DNA of 48,135 bases, from positions 1 through 48,135 of the forward strand of contig NZ_JAPDPI010000041.1 of assembly GCF_026013615.1 (NCBI RefSeq), in the 5' to 3' direction. The number at the start of each line of letters is the position of its first letter. The first letter of the stretch is position 1. Below the pieces are notes generated by a model that saw nothing but the letters and a program-made list of their open reading frames with translations, was not told the DNA's origin and did not search any database. Positions 1 through 7,241 of the stretch are shown in pieces. The stretch comes from Plebeiibacterium marinum (GTDB taxonomy: Bacteria; Bacteroidota; Bacteroidia; Bacteroidales; Marinilabiliaceae). The position numbers and the translations under genes are program-made.

Positions 1-368
1 CCCACACCTTATGTTTATTGGAAAAGATTTGTATTTTTAAACTTTTTCAAGAACTTCGGGTGTGGGTGCACTGCTGCTCATGCAGGGCACACACATTTTG
101 TATAATTCATAAGGGTTTCAGTGGTATGCGAAGCTTTGTCTCTCGCTTCAACTTCGGTATCGGTGGATACGAACGCAGTCCGCAATCCCTTACGAAATCA
201 TACACTCAACGCCGTTGCCACCAATAGCAGATTTACAGCTTTTGAAATTAAATTACGAATAGAATATTATCTTTGGAGTGTAAAATATAGAAACAAAAAA
301 CCCGGCTTCATCACCAGCATAAGGACTGGGAGAGGAATCACCGGGACGACAGTACAAAGATAATACAA
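1..368. other. Non-coding, hairpin-rich left edge
   Basis: I see no convincing gene here. The short reading frames look random. An 8-bp inverted repeat (CCCACACC at 1-8, GGTGTGGG at 59-66) encloses the first 66 bases, CAACG/CGTTG lies near 209, and CCCGG (301-305) faces CCGGG (341-345) just before the next gene. The spacer looks less AT-rich than the genes that follow. The pattern recalls inter-cassette DNA or palindromic intergenic repeats, but no family could be assigned. Confidence 0.45.
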
Positions 369-1022
369 ATGGATAGAAAAGCAATAGAGAGAATTATTTC
401 GATTGAGCGATTAGAGCCATATTTAAAACATCATTCTAATGATTTTGATAAGGCAGTGGAGCATTATAAAGCTAATATTGAAATATCTGAAGCATTTTAT
501 CCATTACTATCAATATTGGAAATAGGATTACGAAATAATTTTGATTACCAGTTGAAAAGACGATTTGATGATGATAACTGGTTTGAAAATCCAGAATTTA
601 TAAAAATTGTATCTCGATTTCAGATTGACAGGGTTTCAGAGGCTCGAAACACAATTTTAAGAGAGAAAAAAGAAATTACAACAGGTAAAATAATTTCAGA
701 GTTATCATTTGGATTTTGGACTTCATTACTAGATTCTAAATTTGAAAAGACTTTATGGAAAAACTTGAGATTAGCATTTCCTAATTGTCCAAAAAATATT
801 CGTCAAAGAAAAACAATGAGTTCAAAATTAAATGGTGTGAGAAGATTGCGAAATAGGGTATTTCATCATGAATCAATTACATGGAGTATTTCTGCATTAA
901 CAAATTATCAGCAAGAGATAATTGAAGGAATTGATTGGTTAGATAGGGGATTATTAGAATGGAGTAATGAATTGATTCGTTTTGATGAAGTTATTGGAAA
1001 GAGAAAAGGATTAATAAAATAA
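369..1022 (+). CDS. Abi-like protein with HEPN-type RNase motif
   Basis: The protein has 217 residues, starts at ATG, and has no signal peptide or membrane segment. It resembles the Abi-like family found in abortive-infection and toxin-type loci. N-terminal signs are the segment around residues 38-57 with LSILEIGLRN, and ELSFGFW at 111-117. The C-terminal RLRNRVFHHE (159-168) carries an R-x4-H signature (R161, H166), the catalytic motif of HEPN ribonucleases. RNA cleavage as an antiphage or stress response is therefore inferred, not shown. It stands alone with no obvious antitoxin beside it, is flanked by palindromic spacers, and is AT-rich, which fits mobile accessory DNA. Family assignment is good; the exact subfamily and any activity are uncertain. 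Confidence 0.75.
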   Translation: MDRKAIERIISIERLEPYLKHHSNDFDKAVEHYKANIEISEAFYPLLSILEIGLRNNFDYQLKRRFDDDNWFENPEFIKIVSRFQIDRVSEARNTILREKKEITTGKIISELSFGFWTSLLDSKFEKTLWKNLRLAFPNCPKNIRQRKTMSSKLNGVRRLRNRVFHHESITWSISALTNYQQEIIEGIDWLDRGLLEWSNELIRFDEVIGKRKGLIK

Positions 1023-1031
1023 ACTACTGGT

Positions 1032-1096
1032 GGCTAACACTTAGCCTCTAATGTAGGGTTGCTTGCATACCCTACACATTGGAGGGTTTGTTGAAC
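1032..1096. repeat. attC-like imperfect palindrome
   Basis: GGCTAAC (1032-1038) and GTTGAAC (1090-1096) resemble the RYYYAAC and GTTRRRY core boxes of integron attC sites. Between them CCTCTAATGTAGGGT (1045-1059) pairs with ACCCTACACATTGGAGG (1069-1085), leaving two unpaired bases on one arm, as in attC hairpins. It directly follows the Abi-like gene. The outer boxes pair only at the AAC/GTT core, and no integrase gene is in the window, so this is a resemblance rather than an identification. Confidence 0.35.
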
Positions 1097-1282
1097 TAAA
1101 TATTATCCCGGAAACCTTTACGTAAGATATTGTAAGTGTGCGATTTATCCATAGTGGTTTTAATCGCATTTTTTTATTGGTTTAACTTTGTTTCAGCAGA
1201 ACAAGCCACTCATCATATGCGAGTCCATTGGCTACCATTCCTCGTATAAGTAAAAAAAATGAAAATAATATAAAGTACATTT
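1097..1282. other. Spacer, nothing recognised
   Basis: This non-coding stretch precedes the thioredoxin-like gene. I see no promoter, RNA or coding signal I can support. It continues the pattern of long spacers in this accessory segment. Confidence 0.4.
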
Positions 1283-1951
1283 ATGAAAAAAGTAGAATTG
1301 AGTATGAAAAATTTAATCTGTTTTTTCTTGACATTTTCAATCACAACAATTTTATTTAGTCAAGAAATGAAGCCTTTAAAGCCAATTAAGAATTTTGAGT
1401 TACCCCCCGACTATGTTACATTCAATAAGCTTGGTTTGAACAAGACAATGCCTGATATTAATGCAGTAACATTAAATGAAATCAAAGTTGATAGTATGTT
1501 CTTTAAAGATAAAGTGACAGTATTAAATTTCTCATATATAGGATGCCCTCCTTGTATGTTTGAAGTTAATCACTTAAATCAAATATATGAAAAGTATAAA
1601 AACCAAGATGTAAATATTATTAGTGTATTTTCTATCAACAGGCAAGGTTTGTTGGACTTTTTAAATGGTAATGATATTTATAAAGGAGTACGCAAAAATG
1701 TACCATTTAATAACATTAAGTATACATTAATACCTGAGTGTCTTGGAGAAAAAGAAGACTATAGAAATGGTGCAAAGCCACAATGTAATAACATTTCCAA
1801 ATATTATGGCGTTAAAGGATATCCAAAAACTGTAATAATTGATAAGGACAGAATTGTAAGACATATATCAAACGGTTTTCCAATGACAGATATCAAAGCT
1901 GATTCTATAAAGAATGAATGGGTAAACATTATCGATGGTTTGTTGAAATAA
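1283..1951 (+). CDS. Exported TlpA/thioredoxin-like protein
   Basis: The product has 222 residues. A hydrophobic signal segment follows the second possible start (ATG at 1304, MKNLICFFLT...), and the predicted mature protein begins near FSQEM, so 1304 is a credible alternative start. The thioredoxin fold is shown by the active-site motif CPPC (C88, C91), preceded by the strand VTVLNFSYIG, and by a later cis-Pro region GYPKTVIID. These features fit an exported thiol-disulfide oxidoreductase of the TlpA/ResA/AhpC-TSA group, acting in the periplasm or on the outer membrane. Partner proteins are unknown. It lies alone between two structured spacers in the accessory segment, with no operon context to indicate a substrate. 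Confidence 0.8.
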   Translation: MKKVELSMKNLICFFLTFSITTILFSQEMKPLKPIKNFELPPDYVTFNKLGLNKTMPDINAVTLNEIKVDSMFFKDKVTVLNFSYIGCPPCMFEVNHLNQIYEKYKNQDVNIISVFSINRQGLLDFLNGNDIYKGVRKNVPFNNIKYTLIPECLGEKEDYRNGAKPQCNNISKYYGVKGYPKTVIIDKDRIVRHISNGFPMTDIKADSIKNEWVNIIDGLLK

Positions 1952-1978
1952 TAAATATAGGTAGCCAATCGAGTAGCT

Positions 1979-2069
1979 CTCCGATAAGCTAAAAGCCTAT
2001 CGGAGGACTTCTTACACCTCCGTACACACGGGGCTTACCGACAATATCGGGACAGGCAGTATACGGCGG
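1979..2069. other. Structured non-coding element
   Basis: This stretch has three nested or adjacent hairpins. CTCCGATA (1979-1986) pairs perfectly with TATCGGAG (1998-2005). CCTCCGTACAC (2017-2027) pairs with GTATACGGCGG (2059-2069) with two mismatches. Inside that arm, CCGA (2038-2041) pairs with TCGG (2047-2050). The GC content is visibly above that of the flanking genes. It could be an RNA remnant, a mobile-element end or a recombination site. I could not match it to a known family. Confidence 0.4.
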
Positions 2070-2217
2070 TTCTTTACATCATGGGAAACAACAAATTCGA
2101 AATTGAAGCTAAAGAAAAATTCAGATGCTTGTACTTATCAGGCAAGGAACCTTCACTGCTAACTTTGGCGTGCGTTAATACACCTTAACAAAAGAAACGA
2201 TAACTAAATCAAATAAT

Positions 2218-3357
2218 ATGAATAAAATAACCTTGATTTTTTTGATTTTGTCATTAACTAATTCATTACAAGCTCAAGTTTCATTTGTAGAAAATGGACA
2301 AAATCTAAAAAGTAATAATAGTTGGTATTTGCTTATGACTGATATGGATAACGATGGTGATATTGATGCCTATTTTGAAAATACCTTATGGCTAAACAAT
2401 GGAAAGGCCAAATTTGAAAATAGTGGAATCTGTTTAACGAAGACTTATTTTCCAAAATTCGCTGATATAAATAATGATGGATTGGATGATTTAATTGAAA
2501 ATGATAGCATTTTTTTAAACAATGGTGATTTGAGTTTCAGTTTTTCCAAAACAGTGAATTGCGATATTAAAATGGCTTCAGTCCATATAATGGATATCAA
2601 TAATGACAATTTAAATGATATGATTTGTTGCTCAAAAAATAACGATAGGATTCTTATTAATAATGGTAATGGAGAATTTATTAATACTGGAGATAGTTTA
2701 GGTGGTTGGGGACAATGTTCATATGCATCAGGTGATATAAATAACGATGGATTTATTGACATTTACATGGGAATCCCTCATAATCCCCCACCTGTTTTTG
2801 GACCAGGAATTAATAAAATTTGGTTTGGAGATAAGAACGGAAAATTTTGGGCAAGAGAACATAAAATTGATAATGCAGAAACAAGGGAAGTGTTATTAGC
2901 TGATATGGATAATGATGCAGATCTTGATTTATACATTTCTGACCGCTCAAAGGGTGGAATGATTTGGTTTAATGATGGAAAGGGAAACTTTAATGATAGC
3001 GGACAAAAATTAGGTCAATTTGTTGGTGCAGCTAAAATAGCAGACCTTGATGACGATGGAGATCTTGATTTAGTGATTTGTGAAGATGCAGGAGGGGAAA
3101 AAGGTTTGGTATTTAGTAGTGGAGCACCCAATAAAATTTGGTTAAACGATGGCAAAGGTAATTTTACAGATAGTGGACTTCGATTGGGAAATTCCAATAC
3201 AATTTCACTTTCTATCAACGATTTAAATGGAGATAAAAAGCTTGATATTTTTGCTGTAAATGTTAAACTGATTGCAACATCGGGACCTCCAAAAGCTGAC
3301 AGTTGTGATGTTGAAATTTGGATTAATAATGCAAAAAAATACAATAATGCAAAATGA
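2218..3357 (+). CDS. Secreted FG-GAP/VCBS repeat protein
   Basis: The protein has 379 residues, with an N-terminal signal peptide ending near SLQAQ. The mature part consists of repeated calcium-loop motifs of the form DxDxDGDx[55 protein letters not shown] and DLNGDKKLD. Most are followed by a [13 protein letters not shown]-like strand pair. This is the FG-GAP/VCBS beta-propeller architecture of integrin-like surface proteins, probably one seven-bladed propeller that binds Ca2+ in its loops. No catalytic domain or T9SS sorting domain is visible, so the C-terminus may be simplified or lost. Its last codons overlap the start of a Crp/Fnr fragment, suggesting a recombination junction near 3347. 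The role is unknown. Confidence 0.8.
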   Translation: MNKITLIFLILSLTNSLQAQVSFVENGQNLKSNNSWYLLMTDMDNDGDIDAYFENTLWLNNGKAKFENSGICLTKTYFPKFADINNDGLDDLIENDSIFLNNGDLSFSFSKTVNCDIKMASVHIMDINNDNLNDMICCSKNNDRILINNGNGEFINTGDSLGGWGQCSYASGDINNDGFIDIYMGIPHNPPPVFGPGINKIWFGDKNGKFWAREHKIDNAETREVLLADMDNDADLDLYISDRSKGGMIWFNDGKGNFNDSGQKLGQFVGAAKIADLDDDGDLDLVICEDAGGEKGLVFSSGAPNKIWLNDGKGNFTDSGLRLGNSNTISLSINDLNGDKKLDIFAVNVKLIATSGPPKADSCDVEIWINNAKKYNNAK

Positions 3358-3496
3358 TACACCGCAAGAACGTTATATGGATTTGTTGAAAAATCATCCA
3401 AATATTATACAACGAGTGCCGCAGCATTATATCGCTTCATATTTAGGGATTACGCCAATTTCGCTTAGCAGAATTAGAAACAGGAAGACGAAATAA
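3347..3496 (+). pseudogene. Crp/Fnr regulator, C-terminal fragment
   Basis: About 49 codons read [18 protein letters not shown]... and continue through [18 protein letters not shown] to SLSRIRNRK. This matches the end of Bacteroidetes Crp/Fnr-family regulators, i.e. the recognition half of the helix-turn-helix. The cyclic-nucleotide-binding domain and most of the DNA-binding domain are missing. The fragment overlaps the end of the FG-GAP gene, so the upstream part appears to have been replaced by accessory DNA. It is probably not functional. Confidence 0.7.
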
Positions 3497-3558
3497 TTAA
3501 TTAACAATTGTTATCGTTGATCGGTTTACTTTTGAAGAACTTTGCTCAAAAATAAAAT

Positions 3559-3798
3559 ATGAAAGAAAGAATCTTCAAATCAGAATCAAAGACTACATCA
3601 TTTGTAAATCTTGATACTAAAAAATGTAAAGCATGCTGGGAATGTATAAATGCGTGCTCTAAAAATGCGATTGGGCGGATTAATCTGCCATGGCATAAAC
3701 ATGTTAAATTTGCTGATACCCAATCATTATGGTCAGGCAATAGAACCTATCCTGGAAACGGCATATACTCCTTTTACATTTTTAATTTTTTTGATTAA
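3559..3798 (+). pseudogene. Truncated 4Fe-4S ferredoxin-like protein
   Basis: The readable part contains one complete cluster motif, CKACWECINAC, followed by SKNAIGRINLPWHKHVKF, typical of small Bacteroidetes ferredoxin-like proteins that normally continue into a second CxxCxxCxxxC motif. Here the sequence after HKHVKF loses similarity and has no further cysteines. The frame then runs antisense into the 3' end of the RelA/SpoT homologue (which ends at 3733) before stopping at 3798. A 3'-truncated remnant is the simplest reading. A genuine one-cluster protein with a random tail cannot be excluded. Confidence 0.55.
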
Positions 3799-5958
3799 CA
3801 GATCCAGCACCTGGGTATCATTTACAAACACAGTAACACTACCTTCAAAACTACCTTCCTGCGAATCAATAGAAATAGACCTCATTTTCAGTCGCATGTC
3901 TTTAGTAATTACCTGGCTTATATTGCTAACTATGCCAATATCATCTGATCCTGTTACTTTAAGTGTAGCCTGGAAACTTGAACCCGTACCAGTTGTCCAT
4001 TTGGCATTAACGATCCTGTACCCGAATTTGGAGCGCATTTCGGGTGCATTGGGGCAACTCATCCTATGAATTTTAATACCTCCGGATACAGCTACAAAAC
4101 CAAATATTTCATCGCCAAAAATGGGGTTACAACATTTTGCCAGTGTATAATCAACGTTTTTCAGGTTTTTATCTATCATCAAAACATCATCCGATGCCGT
4201 AATTTCCTCATCTACATTAGCTACAAAGTTTGTGGCACTTTTTAGCTGGGCAACCTCTGCCTGATCCCTTCCTGCTTCTTTTTTCTCCTGTTCCTGGATA
4301 TACTCCTTTACACTCGAAACATCAATGCTTCCTATACCAATTTCCCTATAGAAATCATTGATGCTTTTCATCTTAAAATGCTTCACCAACTGGTTTACCA
4401 GCTGATCATTGATTTCAATTTTCCAGTTTTTCAAACGACGAACAAGTGTTTCCCGTCCAAATTCTGCTTCCTTATAGTCAAGATCTTTTATTGCCTGCTT
4501 TAATTTTGATTTTGCCCTGGAGGTAACAACAACCTTTAACCATTCCTTACGGGGCTGCTGCGAGTTGCTGGTTACAATTTCAATATGATCGCCATTTTTT
4601 AGTGTTTGCTTTATAGAAGCATGTTTCCCATTGATTTTGGCACCTATACACTTTTTACCAACACCAGAATGGATATCAAAGGCAAAATCAAGTACCGTAG
4701 CGCCTTTAGGCAACCTCCGCAGGTCTCCTTTGGGAGTAAAAACAAAAACCTCCTCATCATACAGGTTCAGTTTAAAATCATCAATAAAATCTATGGCATT
4801 GAGTTCCGGATTTTCAAGCACTTCACGGATATTGCTCAGCCACTGATCCATCCCCTTCTCCCCTTTTCCGCCTTTGTATTTCCAGTGGGCGGCCAAACCT
4901 TTTTCAGCCACCTCATTCATCCTCTCAGTCCTGATCTGCACCTCTACCCATTTCTTCTCTGGTCCCAATACTGTAGTATGGAGCGATTCGTAACCGTTTG
5001 ATTTTGGTATAGAAAGCCAATCGCGCAAACGCGATGGGTTGGGCTGGTATTTATCCGTTACAATAGAATAAACTTTCCAGCAATCAGCCTTTTCGTCCTT
5101 TTCTTTACTATCCAAAATAACACGAATAGCAAACAAATCGTATACTTTTTCGAAAGGGGTATTTTGCTTTTTAATCTTGTTATGTATAGAATGAATGGTC
5201 TTAGTCCTTCCCTTAATTTCAAATTTTAGTCCGGCCTCTGACAATTCCTTTTTCAGTGGTTCAATAAAGTCTTTTATGTATTTATCCCTGGCCCTTTTTG
5301 TTTCATTAAGCTTTTGGGCAATAAAGGTATACGTATCCCTCATGGTGTATTTCATCACCATATCCTCCATCTCCGACTTGATGGAATACAGACCTAGCCT
5401 GTGGGCCATGGGAGCATACAAATACCCTACTTCGGCAGCAATTTTCTGCTGGTTTGACTGACTATACAAGCCCAGGCTCCTCATGGTTTCCAACCTATCG
5501 GCCAGTATAATCAGAATAACCCTGACATCCTTAGCAAACGAAAGCAGCAATTTCCTGAAATTCTCTGTTTCAATAGAGGTATCTTTTGTATATAGTTCCT
5601 TAACTTTTATCAAACCTGTAACAATGGCCTCTACACTCTCACCAAATACCTCTTTAATTTCATGCTTTTGCACATCCTCATGCTGTACCACATCGTACAA
5701 AAGGGCACAGATAATGGATGTTCTTCCCAGCCCTATTTCTGAGGCTACAATATTAGCTACCTCAAGCGAGTGGATTGCTGAAAGTTTCCCTGAAGGCCTG
5801 CGGTGTTCCTTTTTGCGCTCCAAAGACATTTCAATGGCTTTCCTTACTTCGGTAACATCCTCATTACTCAGAATATTTTTACATGCCCTTAACAAGGTCC
5901 TGTAATTCTTCCTTATCTGTACTTTCTCTTCTTCGCTAACGATCACTTGGTTTTCCAT
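3733..5958 (-). CDS. relA: RelA/SpoT homologue, hydrolase site degenerate
   Basis: The 741-residue protein has the full long-RSH layout: HD-type hydrolase region (about 50-200), (p)ppGpp synthetase (about 240-350), TGS (about 400-465), a conserved-Cys region (KCCNPIFGDE) and a C-terminal ACT domain. The synthetase is intact, with RLRDWLSIPKSNGYESLHTT (310-329) and EVQIRT (339-344). The hydrolase is not: the metal-binding His-Asp pair reads Y88-D89, the following ED reads Q92-H93, and the DRLHN motif reads DRLET (154-158), replacing the conserved Asn. I infer a synthetase-only, RelA-like enzyme making the stringent-response alarmone in the cytoplasm, with hydrolysis supplied elsewhere in the genome. 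The gene is monocistronic, and its 3' end overlaps the ferredoxin fragment tail. Confidence 0.9.
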   Translation of the reverse strand: MENQVIVSEEEKVQIRKNYRTLLRACKNILSNEDVTEVRKAIEMSLERKKEHRRPSGKLSAIHSLEVANIVASEIGLGRTSIICALLYDVVQHEDVQKHEIKEVFGESVEAIVTGLIKVKELYTKDTSIETENFRKLLLSFAKDVRVILIILADRLETMRSLGLYSQSNQQKIAAEVGYLYAPMAHRLGLYSIKSEMEDMVMKYTMRDTYTFIAQKLNETKRARDKYIKDFIEPLKKELSEAGLKFEIKGRTKTIHSIHNKIKKQNTPFEKVYDLFAIRVILDSKEKDEKADCWKVYSIVTDKYQPNPSRLRDWLSIPKSNGYESLHTTVLGPEKKWVEVQIRTERMNEVAEKGLAAHWKYKGGKGEKGMDQWLSNIREVLENPELNAIDFIDDFKLNLYDEEVFVFTPKGDLRRLPKGATVLDFAFDIHSGVGKKCIGAKINGKHASIKQTLKNGDHIEIVTSNSQQPRKEWLKVVVTSRAKSKLKQAIKDLDYKEAEFGRETLVRRLKNWKIEINDQLVNQLVKHFKMKSINDFYREIGIGSIDVSSVKEYIQEQEKKEAGRDQAEVAQLKSATNFVANVDEEITASDDVLMIDKNLKNVDYTLAKCCNPIFGDEIFGFVAVSGGIKIHRMSCPNAPEMRSKFGYRIVNAKWTTGTGSSFQATLKVTGSDDIGIVSNISQVITKDMRLKMRSISIDSQEGSFEGSVTVFVNDTQVLDLLIKKIKNVKGVYAVSRIGSIA

Positions 5959-6082
5959 GAAAGATTTGTTTGATTTTTATAAAACAACCTTTTAATTATT
6001 GTGCTTCTGCTTTTGTTAATCCTCAAAAATATATCACAAATACTTTTAAACAAAACAATCTGTCAAATCCTTTGTATAAAAG

Positions 6083-6111
6083 TTGACTTTTCTATTCTTT
6101 TATGGTATATT
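6083..6111 (+). promoter_or_regulatory. Putative promoter of the ytxH-like gene
   Basis: TTGACT (6083-6088) and TATATT (6106-6111) are separated by 17 bases and lie 45 bases before the start codon at 6156. The spacing fits a general sigma-70-type promoter, and the TTG box also fits the Bacteroidetes -33 element. The Bacteroidetes -7 consensus TAnnTTTG is only partly met. Confidence 0.45.
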
Positions 6112-6155
6112 AAAACTACATATTACATTGTTTAACAACTTAAAAAATAGGAGTT

Positions 6156-6443
6156 ATGAGAAATAGTGGTTTATTTTTTGGAGGAATGATTGCTGGTGCT
6201 ATTTTAGGTGCAGGTACCGCTTTATTATTTGCTCCTCAAAAGGGTTCTGAAACCCGCGATCAGCTTAAGCAAAAACTTAATGATCTTGAAAAAGAAATGG
6301 TTAACACCAAAGAAAAACTAAAAGTTAAAGGTGGTGAACTTAAGGAAGAACTAAAAACTAAAATTCACAACATCGAAGAAAAAATTGAAAAGCTTTTAGA
6401 TGAATACAAAAAAACTTTGGAACCAACCAGTAGTGCTAATTAA
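6156..6443 (+). CDS. YtxH domain protein
   Basis: This is a 95-residue protein. A glycine- and alanine-rich N-terminal segment (FFGGMIAGAILGAGTALLF, about residues 7-25) is followed by APQKGSETR, the hallmark of the YtxH family. The rest is a strongly charged Lys/Glu coiled-coil helix. Members are small, membrane-anchored, often stress-induced proteins of unknown biochemical role. An unusually strong promoter match lies upstream and a long perfect terminator follows at 6468-6520, so it is probably transcribed alone even though two further small envelope genes follow. Confidence 0.85.
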   Translation: MRNSGLFFGGMIAGAILGAGTALLFAPQKGSETRDQLKQKLNDLEKEMVNTKEKLKVKGGELKEELKTKIHNIEEKIEKLLDEYKKTLEPTSSAN

Positions 6444-6467
6444 CAGAATTTTGATTTATTTATTTGA

Positions 6468-6520
6468 TGCCTGAAACTATTTTCTTACATTAATAGAGAA
6501 TTAGTTTCAGGCAATTTTTA
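6468..6520 (+). terminator. Rho-independent terminator after ytxH-like gene
   Basis: TGCCTGAAACTA (6468-6479) pairs perfectly with TAGTTTCAGGCA (6502-6513), a 12-bp stem, followed by ATTTTTATTT. It separates the YtxH gene from the holin-X-like gene. Confidence 0.85.
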
Positions 6521-6551
6521 TTTGCACTCATAATACCTTAATGTTTTAACT

Positions 6552-6926
6552 ATGGACAAGAGAGAGACAATATCCGAGGAAATTTCGGATATTAAAAAAG
6601 AGATAAACACCTATATCAATAGCAAAATTGATTTAACAAAACTTCAGGCTGCCGAAGATTTAAGCAGGTTTGTATCCGGCATTGCTGTAAAACTGGTTTT
6701 GTTTTATATCGGTTTATTTGTACTGTTGTTTGTATCAATGGCCGGGGCTTTCGCTATAGGTTCGTACACCCAAAGCAATGAAATTGGTTTTATTGCTGTA
6801 GCAGGCATCTATTTTTTAATTGCCATCATCTTTTATCTCCTTAAAGGCAAATTAATACAAACCCCTGTAATCAAATCATTTATCCAATTGTTTTTTCCTA
6901 ATTTCAGCAAGTATGACAAAGAATAA
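6552..6926 (+). CDS. Holin-X-family small membrane protein
   Basis: The protein has 124 residues. A charged N-terminal amphipathic region (1-40) with KIDLTKLQAAEDLSRF is followed by two transmembrane hairpins: VKLVLFYIGLFVLLFVSMAG near 46-66 and GFIAVAGIYFLIAIIFYLL near 78-97. This arrangement matches the putative Actinobacterial holin-X / phage-holin-like family. In chromosomal settings beside YtxH genes these are thought to be envelope-stress proteins, not phage lysis proteins, and no phage genes are nearby. Its last 14 bases overlap the next gene, so the two are probably translationally coupled. Confidence 0.75.
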   Translation: MDKRETISEEISDIKKEINTYINSKIDLTKLQAAEDLSRFVSGIAVKLVLFYIGLFVLLFVSMAGAFAIGSYTQSNEIGFIAVAGIYFLIAIIFYLLKGKLIQTPVIKSFIQLFFPNFSKYDKE

Positions 6927-7182
6927 CAAATACGGCCACATACGTTCTTTTAAAGATTTTGAGAACGAAAAGATACTGCTCCACTACCAGATTAAACTGG
7001 CTGAAAAAAAGCTGGAGATAAAACAACTGGAGCTAAAGGAATATATAAACCCCATCAGGTTTTTTACATCCATGTTTAATGAGATTTACCGTCCGGCATT
7101 TGATTTATTACGATCAGTAATTATGCATTTTGTTGAAAAGCATAAAGAAAAAATAAACGAAGAAGAGAATAAAGGGAAATAG
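6913..7182 (+). CDS. Small charged protein coupled to holin-X gene
   Basis: The 89-residue protein has no signal peptide. It is mostly helical and rich in Lys and Glu (KIKQLELKEY-type stretches), with a less charged central segment around PIRFFTSMFNEIYRPAFDLL. It starts inside the end of the holin-X-like gene, in another frame, which points to coupled expression. A terminator follows immediately. No domain is recognised. A peripheral partner of the two preceding membrane proteins is a reasonable guess from context only. Confidence 0.7.
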   Translation: MTKNNKYGHIRSFKDFENEKILLHYQIKLAEKKLEIKQLELKEYINPIRFFTSMFNEIYRPAFDLLRSVIMHFVEKHKEKINEEENKGK

Positions 7183-7190
7183 ATATTACA

Positions 7191-7222
7191 AAAAAAGAGA
7201 CCCTTGAAGGTCTCTTTTTTTT
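7191..7222. terminator. Bidirectional terminator
   Basis: AAAAAAGAGACC (7191-7202) pairs with GGTCTCTTTTTT (7209-7220) around a 6-base loop. A and T tracts on both sides let it serve the plus-strand small-protein genes and the minus-strand cobalamin operon that ends at 7242. Confidence 0.9.
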
Positions 7223-7241
7223 GCAATATTTTATAAAATAA

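Noticed and set aside
121-363. An 80-codon plus-strand reading frame in the left spacer
   Set aside because: It has no family resemblance, overlaps the palindromes and ends just before the Abi-like gene, so it looks like chance.
2017-2069. A group II intron 3' domain, suggested by the paired CCTCCGTACAC and GTATACGGCGG arms
   Set aside because: No domain V or reverse-transcriptase ORF is nearby, so I kept it only as an unassigned structured element.
3015-3401. A 128-codon minus-strand frame opposite the FG-GAP gene
   Set aside because: It is an antisense shadow: its serine- and proline-rich pattern follows from the repeated DxDxDG codons on the other strand.
6552-6926. Prophage holin, suggested by the holin-X-like fold
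   Set aside because: There is no lysin, capsid or other phage gene nearby, and the YtxH neighbour points to a chromosomal envelope module.
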